Assembly (NCBI GenBank): GCA_002405835.1
Contig: DHMO01000048.1
Location: 183-36,545, forward strand
Length of the DNA stretch: 36,363 nt
From: Lentisphaeria bacterium UBA4640
GTDB taxonomy: Bacteria; Verrucomicrobiota; Lentisphaeria; Victivallales; UBA1829
Direction of reading: 5' to 3'
The notes under the pieces are model-generated. The model was not told the DNA's origin. It did not search any database and was given only the letters and a program-made list of their open reading frames with translations. Both the position numbers and the translations under genes were made by a program. Shown in pieces: positions 8,117 through 16,911 of the stretch; the stretch's first letter is position 1; each line of letters begins with the position of its first letter.

Positions 8117-9367
8117 ATGAACCTGTTTTTTTCCGCTTTTGTCCTGCCGCCGGTCGCCGACGGGTCGCTCACGTATGCATTTTTTCACTCCGATCTCATG
8201 GGGCAGGGGATTGTTGTCGGCCTGACCCTGCTGTCGATTGTCACCTGGACTCTGATGATGGAGAAGGGGATCGGACTCAAGCGCGCTTACAAGGGATCCA
8301 GAAGTTTTCTGGAGGAATTCCGGCGCAAAAAGAACGTGATGTCGCTGCGAACCCGCGCGGAGGACGATCCTTCGCCCGTCGCCCGTGTCTACGAAAGCGG
8401 ATTCGCCCGTCTCGCTCAGCTCAACGGAGATGAAACGGGAACGGCCATTACGCACTCCCGCCCGCTTACCCCGGTCGAAATCGACGTCGTCCGTTCCACA
8501 ATGGAGGAAACGGTCGCCGACCAGATCGTGAAACTGGAGGACAAGATTATCGTTCTGATGACGGCGGTCAGCATCAGTCCGTTCCTGGGACTGTTCGGCA
8601 CGGTGTGGGGCATCATGCTCGCGTTTACCGAAATGGCGATGGCGGGCAAGCCGGATATCCAGACTCTCGCTCCGGGCGTTTCGGGCGCTCTGCTTACAAC
8701 CGTGCTCGGTCTGCTTGTCGCAATTCCTTCGCTGATCGGGTACAACTGGATCAGTTTCTTCATCAAACAGGTGACGGTGTACATGGACAACCAGGTTGAG
8801 GAGTTCACGAACAAACTGAAACTCGCCGCAGTGGAAGCCGAAGCCCGCAAACAGGGGGAGAAGGAAAAAGAGGCGGAGAAAGTCAAGCCGGAACCTGCGC
8901 CGGAGGAAATCAAGCCGGAGTCTCCGGTCTACCGCCATGCCCAGCCGGAAGTTCCCCCCGTCCAGATTGTCTATCAGACTCCGCCGCAGCCTGCGCCGCG
9001 TCCGGCTGTAATTTACGCTGCGCCGCAGCCCGCGCCCCAGCCGGAACCGCAGCCCGTGTCTCAGCCGGTTTATACTGCGCCCCAGCCGGAACCGCAGCCC
9101 GCGCCGCAGCAGGTCTATGTCCAGTCGGAGCCGCAGCCCGTTCCGGTTCAGTCGGTCTACACTCAGCCGGCGCCGCAGCCGGAGCCTCAGGCGGCACCGC
9201 AACAGGTCTATGTCCAGCCGGAACCACAGGCTGCACCGCAGCCGGTTCCGCCGCCGCAGACGTATGTTCCCCCTCCGCGCAGACCTTACACTCCGCCGGT
9301 TCAGAACGGATACGCGCCGCAGTACCAGCGTCCCCCGATGCCCGGATATGGAGATGAGGAGGACTGA
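8117..9367 (+). CDS. tolQ: TolQ/ExbB/MotA-family proton channel with long Pro/Gln-rich tail
   Basis: This is an inner-membrane subunit of a proton-driven Tol or Ton motor. Helices lie at about residues 27-48, 145-172 and 185-215. The family motifs are GLFGTVWGIMLAF (helix 2) and APGVSGALLTTVLGLLVAIP (helix 3). A normal TolQ ends near residue 235. Here a charged segment (243-270, Glu/Lys-rich) is followed by about 145 residues built of irregular repeats such as PQPEPQPAPQQVYVQ, ending in GDEED. The tail follows helix 3 and is therefore expected in the cytoplasm. A GGAG site precedes the ATG. The next gene (tolR) begins two bases after the stop. Tol versus Ton role is judged from the neighbours and is not certain. 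Confidence 0.9.
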   Translation: MNLFFSAFVLPPVADGSLTYAFFHSDLMGQGIVVGLTLLSIVTWTLMMEKGIGLKRAYKGSRSFLEEFRRKKNVMSLRTRAEDDPSPVARVYESGFARLAQLNGDETGTAITHSRPLTPVEIDVVRSTMEETVADQIVKLEDKIIVLMTAVSISPFLGLFGTVWGIMLAFTEMAMAGKPDIQTLAPGVSGALLTTVLGLLVAIPSLIGYNWISFFIKQVTVYMDNQVEEFTNKLKLAAVEAEARKQGEKEKEAEKVKPEPAPEEIKPESPVYRHAQPEVPPVQIVYQTPPQPAPRPAVIYAAPQPAPQPEPQPVSQPVYTAPQPEPQPAPQQVYVQSEPQPVPVQSVYTQPAPQPEPQAAPQQVYVQPEPQAAPQPVPPPQTYVPPPRRPYTPPVQNGYAPQYQRPPMPGYGDEED

Positions 9368-9369
9368 GC

Positions 9370-9774
9370 ATGGCACGGCATCGTTTCAGCAATCCTCCGT
9401 TCGATCAGATCAACGTCACTCCGCTGATCGACACGCTGTTCTTTCTGCTGATCATCTTCATGATCACCGCGCCTTTGCTCGAATACAGCATGGACGTCAC
9501 GCCGCCGAGTTACAAGGCGGCGGATATCAAACCTGACGACAATTCCAAGATTGTCAACGTCCGCAAGGACGGTGTGATTATGTTCGAAGGGGCGAAGATG
9601 GAGCTTCCCGAGCTTGTGCAGCGTCTCACCGCTCTGCGCGACAGCGGACGCAAGTACAATTTCTTTCTCCGCGCCGACGCCGATCTGCGTTACGGGATGG
9701 TTATCGATGTGCTCCGCAACATCAAAAATGCGGGATTCAGCGATCTTTCCCTGATAACTTCCGCGGAGGAGTGA
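9370..9774 (+). CDS. tolR: TolR/ExbD-family motor subunit
   Basis: The 134-residue protein has a short cytoplasmic N-terminus (FSNPPFDQINVTPLID), one membrane helix at about residues 18-36 with the essential proton-relay aspartate D21, and a periplasmic domain of about 95 residues. It would pair with the upstream TolQ in a proton channel that energises the downstream TolA/TonB-like protein. Length and domain order are typical (E. coli TolR 142, ExbD 141). The gene is tightly spaced between its partners, so the three should be co-transcribed. ExbD cannot be excluded by sequence alone. Confidence 0.92.
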   Translation: MARHRFSNPPFDQINVTPLIDTLFFLLIIFMITAPLLEYSMDVTPPSYKAADIKPDDNSKIVNVRKDGVIMFEGAKMELPELVQRLTALRDSGRKYNFFLRADADLRYGMVIDVLRNIKNAGFSDLSLITSAEE

Positions 9775-9781
9775 GGCTGTT

Positions 9782-10789
9782 ATGCTCGGACTCTCCAGAC
9801 CCATGCAGCTTTACCCCGACCTTCAGCGGGACTTCATCGGAAAGGGACTCAAGCGGTTCCTCTTCTGGACGATTCTTATTGTACATGTGATATTTTTCAT
9901 CCTGCCTTCGCTGTGGTATCTGTTCGGCGAGTGGCTCAAGCCGGAGGAGAAAGTGATTTCGGTCGCGCTCGTCGATTTTCCGACGGATGACCCGAACGCG
10001 GGCGGCGGCGGACCGGGCGTATCGACCACGAATCCGAAGAACGAGAAGCCCGGTGAATCATCTGATCCCCAGCCGAATCTGCCCGAACTGAAGCCCGTCA
10101 AAGGTCTTCCGGATGTGCCGGACGTTCCGGATATTCCGACGGTTCCGAAAGTTCCCGATGTGAGCTTTCCTGTCCCCAAACCGCCCAGGCCGAAGCCGCA
10201 GCCGAAGAAAAACGTTCCGAAAACGGAACCGAAGAAAACGGTCCCGAAAAAGCCGGAAAAAAAATCTGCAAAAGAGCCGAAAAAGCCGAGCGTGGAAGAG
10301 CAAATCCGGGCTCAGCGCGATGCCGCCCGTAAAAACAATCCGCCCCGCAAAGGCGTTCAGAACGGCGGAACGAAGGCCGGAGACTCTTCGCGTGCCGGGG
10401 CGTTTAAGAATCTTGCCGAGGACCTGCGCCGCATGCGGGGCTCCGGCGGCGGCACGGGCGGCGGAACCGGAACCGGGCGCGGCCGTTCCCGCGGTTCCGG
10501 GACAGGCGGTTTTTACGACCCGACTCTTTCCGAACTGCTCAGGGCAATCGACCGCTACTGGGTTGACCCGCAGGTTTCCAGCAACTCTGCTCCCGATGCG
10601 GTGATCATCAAACTGCGTGTTGACGGACACGGCGGAATCACCGTGCTCGGCGCGGAGACCACCCGTAATCCCGCGATCGATTCCGCCGTTTCAAATGTTC
10701 TGAAGCGGCTCCAGGCGATCCGCGTTACTCCGCCGGAAAACCGTATTGCAAAAACTTATGAGATACGTCTGCGTATCAGAGAGGAATGA
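9782..10789 (+). CDS. TolA/TonB-like energy-transducing protein
   Basis: The 335-residue protein has a membrane anchor at about residues 26-48. It then has a long extended linker, first Pro/Val-rich with repeats of the PDVPDIPTVPKVPDV type, then Lys/Pro-rich, then Gly/Arg-rich (GGGTGGGTGTGRG). The C-terminal domain of about 90 residues (from FYDPTLSELLRAI) has the TonB/TolA C-terminal fold pattern, with VIIKLRVDGHGGI and final basic strands. It should span the periplasm and transmit the TolQR proton-motive force to the outer membrane. The linker chemistry mixes TonB and TolA style, so the name is left open. ATG 9782 gives a plausible N-terminus; a second Met at residue 8 is possible. Confidence 0.85.
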   Translation: MLGLSRPMQLYPDLQRDFIGKGLKRFLFWTILIVHVIFFILPSLWYLFGEWLKPEEKVISVALVDFPTDDPNAGGGGPGVSTTNPKNEKPGESSDPQPNLPELKPVKGLPDVPDVPDIPTVPKVPDVSFPVPKPPRPKPQPKKNVPKTEPKKTVPKKPEKKSAKEPKKPSVEEQIRAQRDAARKNNPPRKGVQNGGTKAGDSSRAGAFKNLAEDLRRMRGSGGGTGGGTGTGRGRSRGSGTGGFYDPTLSELLRAIDRYWVDPQVSSNSAPDAVIIKLRVDGHGGITVLGAETTRNPAIDSAVSNVLKRLQAIRVTPPENRIAKTYEIRLRIREE

Positions 10790-10792
10790 CTG

Positions 10793-12637
10793 ATGAACAA
10801 CCGCCGCACCACGGAGATTCTGCTTGCGTTCTGCCTGATTGTCGTTACCGCAACCGGGTATATCCTTGTCACCGCGCTCGACCGGGTCCGCTTTGAAATT
10901 GAAAGCCTTCACTCCACCGTCCGCGCACTGAATGAAAAAGTCTCTTCCGCCCCGCTTCGCGCGCCCGCTCCCTCCGTACCGGAAAAGAGGGAGGCGGATG
11001 TCCCGATGGCGAATGCGCAGTTCTTTGATCCCGATGCCGTTTCCGGCGACCGCTTCATCACCTCGATTGCGGCGGATACGAAGAACATGAATTATCTGAT
11101 CAACAACGATGCCACGCTCGGCAATGCGCTGATGCCGCGCGTCATGGATTCGCTCGGTGTGCGCGCATACGACGACCTCAACAAATTCCTTCCGCAGATG
11201 GCGGAATCGTGGAGTGTCTCTCCGGACGGGCTCCGCATCCGCGTCAAGCTCCGCGAGGGGATTCTGTGGCATGACTTCACCGACCCCGTCACGAAAAAGG
11301 AGTGGAAAGATGTTCCCGTCACTTCCGAAGATTTCAAATTCTATGTGGATGTCGTCAAGAATCCGAAAGTCGACGCCGCGCCGATGCGCACCTACCTCTC
11401 CGATCTCGACAGCGTCCGCGTCATCAACGACCGCGAGTTCGAAGTGATCTGGAAGAAACGCTACTTTCTTTCTCTTGACATGACCCTTTCGCTCTCTCCG
11501 CTTCCGCGTCATCTCTACCATGCCTATGAAGGTCCGTTCGACCCGGAGCGGTTCAATAACGACAACGAGCGCAACCGCATTCTTGTCGGCTGCGGACCCT
11601 ACCGGTTCATCAAGTGGGACAAAGGGCACCGCATTCTCATGACGCGCTGGGAGAAGTATTACGGCGCGCGCTACGGCACGATGCCGCCGATCAAAGAGCT
11701 TGCTTTCGATGTGATCCAGCACCCGAACACGCGTCTTCAGGCTCTGCTCTCGAAGGACCTGGACGCCGCGCCGCTTACGCCCGACCAGTGGATTCACCGC
11801 ACGAATTCCCGCGAGTTCGGACCGGACGGTTTTCTGCGCAAGTTCAAAACTTCGCAGCTGGTCTACAACTACCTCGGATTCAATCTTTCCAATCCGCTGT
11901 TCCGCGATGCGAAAACGCGTGTCGCATTGAGCCATCTCGTCGACCGCGACCGTATCGTGAAGGATATTTATTACGGGCTTGCGGTTCCGGTTTCGGGTCC
12001 GTTCTTCCCGGAAGGACCGGCATATGACAAGTCGATCAAGCCGTATTCGTATTCCCCGGAGCTTGCGAAGAAACTTCTTGCCGAAGCCGGCTGGCGCGAT
12101 GAGGACGGAGACGGCATTCTGGAGCGCGACGGACGGAAGTTCAAGTTCACCCTGATGTACCCGAACGCCAATGAAACCTACAAGCGGATGCTTCCGATCA
12201 TCAAGGAGGCTATGGCGAAGGCGGGAATCCAGATGGAACTGCTCGGGCTGGAATGGTCGGTCTGCGTTCAGCGTCTGGAAAAGAAAAGTTTTGACATGTG
12301 CGCGCTCGGCTGGAGCGGCGGGCTGAATCCCGACCCGTTCCAGCTGTGGCATTCGAGCCAGGCGGATGTCGAGGGGTCGAGCAATCACATCCGGTTCAAA
12401 AACGCGGAAGCGGACCGTCTGATCGAGTCGATCCGCGTGACGTTCGACGCATCGGAACGCCAGAAGCTCTATCACCGCTTTCATCGTCTTGTGCACGAGG
12501 AACAGCCTTACATTTTTCTGTTCGCCCCGGCCGACCTGAACGCTCTGAACAGCCGTTACCGCAATGTCCGCGAGTTCCCGCTCGGCATTGTCGACTCGAT
12601 CCTGTGGACTCCGAAAGCGCAGCAGCTTTCCCTGTAA
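10793..12637 (+). CDS. Membrane-anchored family 5 extracytoplasmic solute-binding protein
   Basis: The 614-residue product belongs to the SBP_bac_5 family (PF00496; oligopeptide, dipeptide or nickel binding). Typical blocks are LPQMAESWSVSPDGLRIRV, LREGILWHDF, LVGCGPYRF, RVALSHLVDRDRIV and the late GWSGGLNPDPF. In place of a lipobox there is a basic N-terminus and one hydrophobic helix (about residues 8-27), followed by a short heptad-like segment (ESLHSTVRALNEKV), so it looks permanently anchored with the binding domain in the periplasm. No ABC permease or ATPase gene is nearby. It follows the TolA-like gene by three bases and should be in the same operon. The ligand is unknown. Confidence 0.88.
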   Translation: MNNRRTTEILLAFCLIVVTATGYILVTALDRVRFEIESLHSTVRALNEKVSSAPLRAPAPSVPEKREADVPMANAQFFDPDAVSGDRFITSIAADTKNMNYLINNDATLGNALMPRVMDSLGVRAYDDLNKFLPQMAESWSVSPDGLRIRVKLREGILWHDFTDPVTKKEWKDVPVTSEDFKFYVDVVKNPKVDAAPMRTYLSDLDSVRVINDREFEVIWKKRYFLSLDMTLSLSPLPRHLYHAYEGPFDPERFNNDNERNRILVGCGPYRFIKWDKGHRILMTRWEKYYGARYGTMPPIKELAFDVIQHPNTRLQALLSKDLDAAPLTPDQWIHRTNSREFGPDGFLRKFKTSQLVYNYLGFNLSNPLFRDAKTRVALSHLVDRDRIVKDIYYGLAVPVSGPFFPEGPAYDKSIKPYSYSPELAKKLLAEAGWRDEDGDGILERDGRKFKFTLMYPNANETYKRMLPIIKEAMAKAGIQMELLGLEWSVCVQRLEKKSFDMCALGWSGGLNPDPFQLWHSSQADVEGSSNHIRFKNAEADRLIESIRVTFDASERQKLYHRFHRLVHEEQPYIFLFAPADLNALNSRYRNVREFPLGIVDSILWTPKAQQLSL

Positions 12638-12646
12638 GATTTACAG
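12632..12646. terminator. Small hairpin between convergent stops
   Basis: CTGTAA and TTACAG form a 6-base stem with a 3-base loop that overlaps the stop codons of both convergent genes. There is no T-run, so termination is only possible, not clear. Confidence 0.25.
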
Positions 12647-13510
12647 CAGGGACTTGAGCTCTTCCAGAAATCTGCGGGAGAGAGCGGAGAACACGGGGAA
12701 GCGTTTCCATGCGATGCAGTGCCGTACCGTTTCCGCCGAACCCAGCGGACGGAAGCAGAGGTTCCTCGTGCGGATGAAATCCGCCTGACTGCGGAACATC
12801 AGTATTTTGCCGAGTCCGCTCTGCACATACTGCGCCAGTCCGCAGTAGATGAAGTTGAATGTTGCGGCGATGTTCAGTTCTTCCGGAGCGGCGTTGACCC
12901 AGCCTGCAATCTTTTTCTGCAGTTCGGGTCTCTGCGGAAGGATGAGCGGAATGCCGCGGATGTCTTCCGTGGTCAGGACATTCTTTTGCGCCAGCGGATC
13001 GTCGCGGAGCATGAGCAGTCCCCATTCATCGGTTTCGGGGAGAGAGAGAAACTCGTATTTTTCGCTGTCGACCGGTTCGAGCAGAATGCAGAAGGTGAGC
13101 GAGCCGTGGTCGAGCAGTTCCCGGACTTCCGTCGCATCGCCGTATACTTGACGGAGACGGATTCCGGGATGCCGTTTTCTCAGATTTTCCACGGCTTTGA
13201 GCACCAGCCCGGACTGCCCGCCGCCGATGGAGATCTCCCCGTGCAGAGTTTCCGGTTCCTGAGTCAGTTCCTCTTCCGTTTTTTTCAGCAGAGCGGCAAT
13301 TTCCTCCGCGCGCTTCCGCAGCAGAATACCCTCTTCGGTCAGAGTGATGCCGCGCTTTGTGCGGACGAAGAGCTGTTTCCCGAGCTCCTCCTCCAGATTC
13401 ATGAGCTGCCGCGAAAGCGAAGGCTGGGCGAGATGCAGCGATTTTGCCGCTCTTGTCACATTCCCTTCACGCGCCACAGCGAGAAAATAACGCAATACCC
13501 GGATATCCAT
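12641..13510 (-). CDS. LysR-family transcriptional regulator
   Basis: The 289-residue protein has the LysR winged helix-turn-helix at residues 1-60 (FLAVAREGNVTRAAKSLHLA, QPSLSRQLMNLE, LFVRTKRGITLTEEG). A standard LysR effector-binding domain follows, with ISIGGGQSG at about residue 92. The effector is unknown. It is transcribed divergently from the MATE exporter gene, which suggests that it controls that gene and itself through the 128-base shared region. An AAGGAG-like site precedes the ATG. The 3' end is only three bases from the convergent solute-binding protein gene. Confidence 0.93.
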   Translation of the reverse strand: MDIRVLRYFLAVAREGNVTRAAKSLHLAQPSLSRQLMNLEEELGKQLFVRTKRGITLTEEGILLRKRAEEIAALLKKTEEELTQEPETLHGEISIGGGQSGLVLKAVENLRKRHPGIRLRQVYGDATEVRELLDHGSLTFCILLEPVDSEKYEFLSLPETDEWGLLMLRDDPLAQKNVLTTEDIRGIPLILPQRPELQKKIAGWVNAAPEELNIAATFNFIYCGLAQYVQSGLGKILMFRSQADFIRTRNLCFRPLGSAETVRHCIAWKRFPVFSALSRRFLEELKSLL

Positions 13511-13530
13511 TCGAAACTCCTTTTCCGGTT

Positions 13531-13558
13531 ACTATACATTCTTTATCATAGCTTTCAA
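13531..13558 (-). promoter_or_regulatory. Promoter for the LysR gene
   Basis: On the minus strand, TTGAAA (13553-13558) and TATAGT (13531-13536) are separated by 16 bases. The box pair ends about 20 bases before the LysR start. It lies back to back with the MATE promoter. Confidence 0.5.
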
Positions 13559-13585
13559 GCATGATATTCCATATAAAACAAGTAT

Positions 13586-13614
13586 TTGACATAATTCACG
13601 GATTGCGGTATATT
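13586..13614 (+). promoter_or_regulatory. Promoter for the MATE exporter gene
   Basis: TTGACA (13586-13591, full consensus) and TATATT (13609-13614) are separated by 17 bases, 24 bases before the ATG. This is one of the best sigma-70-type promoters in the window. Confidence 0.7.
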
Positions 13615-13638
13615 ACGTTTTCAACCGGAGGATGAAAA

Positions 13639-15012
13639 ATGGCGGAGACCAAAAGCTCTGAAATGCCGCGGAGAAGCGGACGCATTGATATGACGGAGGG
13701 CAGTATCTGGAAAAGTCTGATTCTGTTTTCCCTTCCGCTGATTCTCGGGAATCTGCTTCAGCAGCTGTACAACACTGCGGATTCGGTGATTGTCGGGATG
13801 TACGTCGGGAACAACGGTTTTGCGGCGGTCAGCGCGAGCACTTTCATCATTGGTTTCATGATTGCCTTCAGCATGGGAGTTGCCGCGGGGGCTGGAGTGG
13901 TGATTTCACACTTCATCGGCGCGGGGGATGCGGACCGGGTTCGCAAGGCGGTGCACACGGCGCTGACTTTTTCGGGACTGCTCGGTCTGGTTCTTTCGCT
14001 TGCGGGAGTTTTGCTCAGCCGGAAAATCATGCTCTGGATGGATGTTCCGCCGGAGATGCTGGAGGAGGCGGTTGTCTATTTTCAGCTCTATTCCGCCGGA
14101 CTTGTCTTCAGCATCATTTATAATATGGCGGCGGGAATTCTGAATGCGACTGGCGACTCGAAGCGTCCGCTGCTTTACCTCGCGGTTGCCTCGGTTGTGA
14201 ACATCGCTCTGGATTTTGCACTGATTGCGGGTTTGAAGACCGGGGTTTCGGGCGCGGCGGTTGCGACGGATGTCAGCCAGCTGCTCTCCTGCGTTCTGAT
14301 TCTCCGTTTTCTGATGCGTTCTTCGGGACCGTGCCGGGTCAGGCTGCGTTCGCTTGGAATGAACCGTGCGATCCTTGCGGGCGTCATCGGCGTCGGTTTG
14401 CCGACCGGAGTTCAGAACATGATGATTTCGCTTTCCAACATGTTCGTTCAGACGAGCGTGAACCGGTTCGGCGTGGATGCCGTTGCGGGGTACGGTGCGT
14501 ACATGAAAATCGATGGATTCAATATTCTGCCGATGCTGAGCCTGGGACTTGCCATGATGACGTTTGCCGGACAGAATTACGGTGCGGGAAAGATTGACCG
14601 CATCCGCGACGGAATGCGCGTTACGCTGATACTGACATTCGGTTATTCCATTCTGACAACGGGTCTGATCCTGACGTTTGCCGCGCCGCTGATCCGTCTG
14701 TTCACACCGGAGAAGGCGGCGATTGCATACGGCGTCCTGATGGCGCGGAATCTTGCGCCTGTTTATCTGGTGCAGGGCGTGATTCAGGTTCTGGGCGGAG
14801 CCGTACGCGGTGTGGGGAAAGCGGTTCCGCCGATGCTGATCCTGCTGTTCGCATTCTGTGTCTGCCGGATTGTCTGGCTGACCTTTTTCGCACCTTCGTT
14901 TCATCACATCGAAAGCGTCTTCGGCGTCTATCCCGCGAGCATCATTTTCGGCATGATCCTGACGGTCGTTTACGTCTGGAAATGGGACTGGCTGAAAGAG
15001 AAAAGCCTCTGA
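13639..15012 (+). CDS. MATE-family multidrug/metabolite exporter
   Basis: The 457-residue protein is a 12-helix MatE (PF01554) cation antiporter that exports drugs, dyes or metabolites. It begins with a soluble lead ending in MTEGSIWKSL, then the characteristic first-helix block LPLILGNLLQQLYNTADSVI followed by VGMYVGNNGFAAVSAS. The internal repeat appears again near the middle (VGLPTGVQNMMISLSNMFVQ). A GGAGG site precedes the ATG. Its strong promoter and the divergent LysR gene suggest substrate-induced expression. The substrate cannot be deduced. Convergent with the SDR gene; the gap is 10 bases. Confidence 0.93.
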   Translation: MAETKSSEMPRRSGRIDMTEGSIWKSLILFSLPLILGNLLQQLYNTADSVIVGMYVGNNGFAAVSASTFIIGFMIAFSMGVAAGAGVVISHFIGAGDADRVRKAVHTALTFSGLLGLVLSLAGVLLSRKIMLWMDVPPEMLEEAVVYFQLYSAGLVFSIIYNMAAGILNATGDSKRPLLYLAVASVVNIALDFALIAGLKTGVSGAAVATDVSQLLSCVLILRFLMRSSGPCRVRLRSLGMNRAILAGVIGVGLPTGVQNMMISLSNMFVQTSVNRFGVDAVAGYGAYMKIDGFNILPMLSLGLAMMTFAGQNYGAGKIDRIRDGMRVTLILTFGYSILTTGLILTFAAPLIRLFTPEKAAIAYGVLMARNLAPVYLVQGVIQVLGGAVRGVGKAVPPMLILLFAFCVCRIVWLTFFAPSFHHIESVFGVYPASIIFGMILTVVYVWKWDWLKEKSL

Positions 15013-15022
15013 TCCCGCCGGG

Positions 15023-15739
15023 TTACACGAACTGTGTGCCGCCGTTGATGTTCAGAATTTCACCGGTGGCATAATCGTTTTCGAGCAGGAAGCGGACGGC
15101 ATTGCAGATTTCATGTGCGGTTCCTGCTCGGGCGAGAGGGATTGACTTACGCAAGGCATCCTGCTCCTGCGGAGTCAGCCGCTCCTGAATCTCTTTCGAC
15201 TCAATCATGCCGGGCGCAACCGCATTCACGGTGATTTCCGGTGCGAGCTGTTTCGCCAGACTGCGCGTCAGCGTGTGAAGTGCGGCCTTGCTCATTGCAT
15301 ACTCCAGCATCCGCCGGTTTGCCGCGCGGTACGCCCAGACCGATGATATGTTCACAATTTTGCCGCCGTGTTCCTTCATCTTTTCCGCCGCGGCGAAGGA
15401 ACAGAGATAAGGTCCTTTCAGATTCACTCCGAAGACCCGGTCGAACCACACGGCATCCTCCATTTCCGCAGGACGCTTATAGGGATCGACCCGGGCGTTG
15501 TTGATCAGCACGTCGAGCGTCTCAATCTGTTCAAAGGCGGACCAGACAGCGCGGGAGTCGGCAATGTCGAAGACGAGGGCGCGTCCGCCGGTTTCCTTTG
15601 CAATCATTTCCGCACGCGCCGCGCTGCGGGCGCAGTTGACGATGACGTGCATCCCCACCGCCGCAAGTTCGCGGCAGAGCTGTTCGCCGAGTCCCTGCGA
15701 GCCTCCGGTGACGAGCACAGTTTTTCCGCTGAGTTCCAT
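15023..15739 (-). CDS. Short-chain dehydrogenase/reductase in sugar-acid operon
   Basis: This is a classical SDR of 238 residues. It has the NAD(P)-binding TGGSQGLG (11-18) and the catalytic set N106, S133, Y147 and K151. The C-terminus (ILNINGGTQFV) is standard for FabG-like oxidoreductases. The conserved NNAG reads NNAR at residues 80-83, an uncommon change next to the cofactor. It lies last in the operon with a DgoD-like dehydratase and a DgoA-like aldolase, so an aldose or sugar-acid dehydrogenase role is likely. ATG 15739 was chosen since GAGG lies 6 bases upstream; a GTG at 15751, overlapping the preceding stop as GTGA, is the alternative. Confidence 0.85.
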   Translation of the reverse strand: MELSGKTVLVTGGSQGLGEQLCRELAAVGMHVIVNCARSAARAEMIAKETGGRALVFDIADSRAVWSAFEQIETLDVLINNARVDPYKRPAEMEDAVWFDRVFGVNLKGPYLCSFAAAEKMKEHGGKIVNISSVWAYRAANRRMLEYAMSKAALHTLTRSLAKQLAPEITVNAVAPGMIESKEIQERLTPQEQDALRKSIPLARAGTAHEICNAVRFLLENDYATGEILNINGGTQFV

Positions 15740-15747
15740 AAGACGCC

Positions 15748-16911
15748 TCACCAGTCGCTGACTGCGCCGTCTTCACGGAACAGACGGGGCAGGCGGATGC
15801 TGATTTTCGGGTGTTGGCGGCAGAGCTCTTCATTGAGTTCGATTCCCCAGCCCGGTTTTTCCGGAAGGTTCAAAAATCCGTCGTGAACCTGAAGCGGTTC
15901 CGTGATGACATCGTTTCGCCAGTCGTTCAGATGCAGCCGCTCCTGAATGAGAAAGTTCGGCGCGACGGCATCGAGATGCGCGGAAATCACCGTCAGAACC
16001 GGGCTCATCGGGCAGTGTGGCGCGAGAAATGCAGAGAAACAGTCTGCGAGTACGCCGATTTTGTATGCTTCAAGGAAGCCGTTGCAGTGAGCCAGATCCG
16101 GCTGAACCACGCGAATGGCGTCCTGTTCGAGCAGTTTGCGGAACTCCCAGCGGGATTCGAGCCGCTCGCCCGCTGCGACCGGAATGCGGACATTGTGCGC
16201 TACCCGTGCCATTGCTTTTTCATCGAGCTGTGAAACAGGCTCTTCGTAGAACAGAAGTTTGTACGGTTCCAGTGCGCGGCCGATCGCAATTGCAGATTCC
16301 GAATCGTAGCGTCCGTGTCCGTCGAACATCAGCAGATCGTTTTCGCTGATGTTTTCTCGGATGGTCTCCGCGGCTTTCGCAATGATCCGTGTTACGGCTG
16401 GATCGTACATCGGCCAGGAGGGTTTGGATATGCTGAACTTGAACGCCGTATATCCCCATTGCTTCACTTCGGCAAGACGCTCTTTGATGACGGACGGGTC
16501 GGTGGAGCCGCCGGTCCATCCGTTTGCGTAAACCCGGATTTTCGTACGGTATGGGCCGCCGAACAGCTTGTAGACTGGCACTCCGCGGCACTTGCCGAGA
16601 ATGTCCCAGAGTGCGAGCTCAATTCCCGCGACAGCCGAGCCCTTGACCACGCCGCCGCGCCAGAATTTCTGTCTCTGCATGACCTGGCAGAGGTATTCGA
16701 TGTGGGTTGGGTCTTCGCCGGTCAGCAGCTCTTCGAGGTCGCCGAGCAGGGCGATGACCGTGTTCGTATAACCTCCGAGTGATGCCTCGCCGAGTCCGGT
16801 GATTCCCTCATCGGTGTGAACGCGGACGAAGAGATAGTTCTTGTTGGAGAGCTGTCCGGTTCCGGGCGTGGGGGCTCCGACGACAACGGGTTCAATTTTC
16901 GTGATTTTCAT
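15748..16911 (-). CDS. dgoD: Enolase-superfamily sugar-acid dehydratase (galactonate dehydratase-like)
   Basis: The 387-residue enzyme belongs to the mandelate racemase group and most resembles D-galactonate dehydratase, which makes 2-keto-3-deoxygalactonate. Metal ligands are D197 (FDGHGRYD), E223 (FYEEPV) and E249 (AAGERL). H199 in the D-x-H pattern and H299 (APHCP) match the DgoD general acid and base. The usual N-terminus MKITKIEPVVVG sets the start at 16911, overlapping the stop of the aldolase gene as ATGA, although the frame is open 65 codons further. Other aldonates (such as gluconate or fuconate) remain possible, so the symbol is tentative. The neighbouring aldolase gives the strongest support. 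Confidence 0.82.
   Translation of the reverse strand: MKITKIEPVVVGAPTPGTGQLSNKNYLFVRVHTDEGITGLGEASLGGYTNTVIALLGDLEELLTGEDPTHIEYLCQVMQRQKFWRGGVVKGSAVAGIELALWDILGKCRGVPVYKLFGGPYRTKIRVYANGWTGGSTDPSVIKERLAEVKQWGYTAFKFSISKPSWPMYDPAVTRIIAKAAETIRENISENDLLMFDGHGRYDSESAIAIGRALEPYKLLFYEEPVSQLDEKAMARVAHNVRIPVAAGERLESRWEFRKLLEQDAIRVVQPDLAHCNGFLEAYKIGVLADCFSAFLAPHCPMSPVLTVISAHLDAVAPNFLIQERLHLNDWRNDVITEPLQVHDGFLNLPEKPGWGIELNEELCRQHPKISIRLPRLFREDGAVSDW

Noticed and set aside
8087..9376. A 429-codon minus-strand frame rich in Arg and Leu.
   Set aside because: It is the shadow of the Pro/Gln repeat region of tolQ; the repeats give LRLRF-type patterns in reverse.
10691..12496. A 601-codon open frame on the minus strand.
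   Set aside because: It lies antisense to the solute-binding protein gene, which has family motifs throughout. The Arg-rich product has no recognisable domain and comes from GC-rich codon bias.
12632..12646. Strong bidirectional terminator between the solute-binding protein and LysR genes.
   Set aside because: The 6-base stem without a T-run is too weak for a firm call; kept only as a low-confidence feature.
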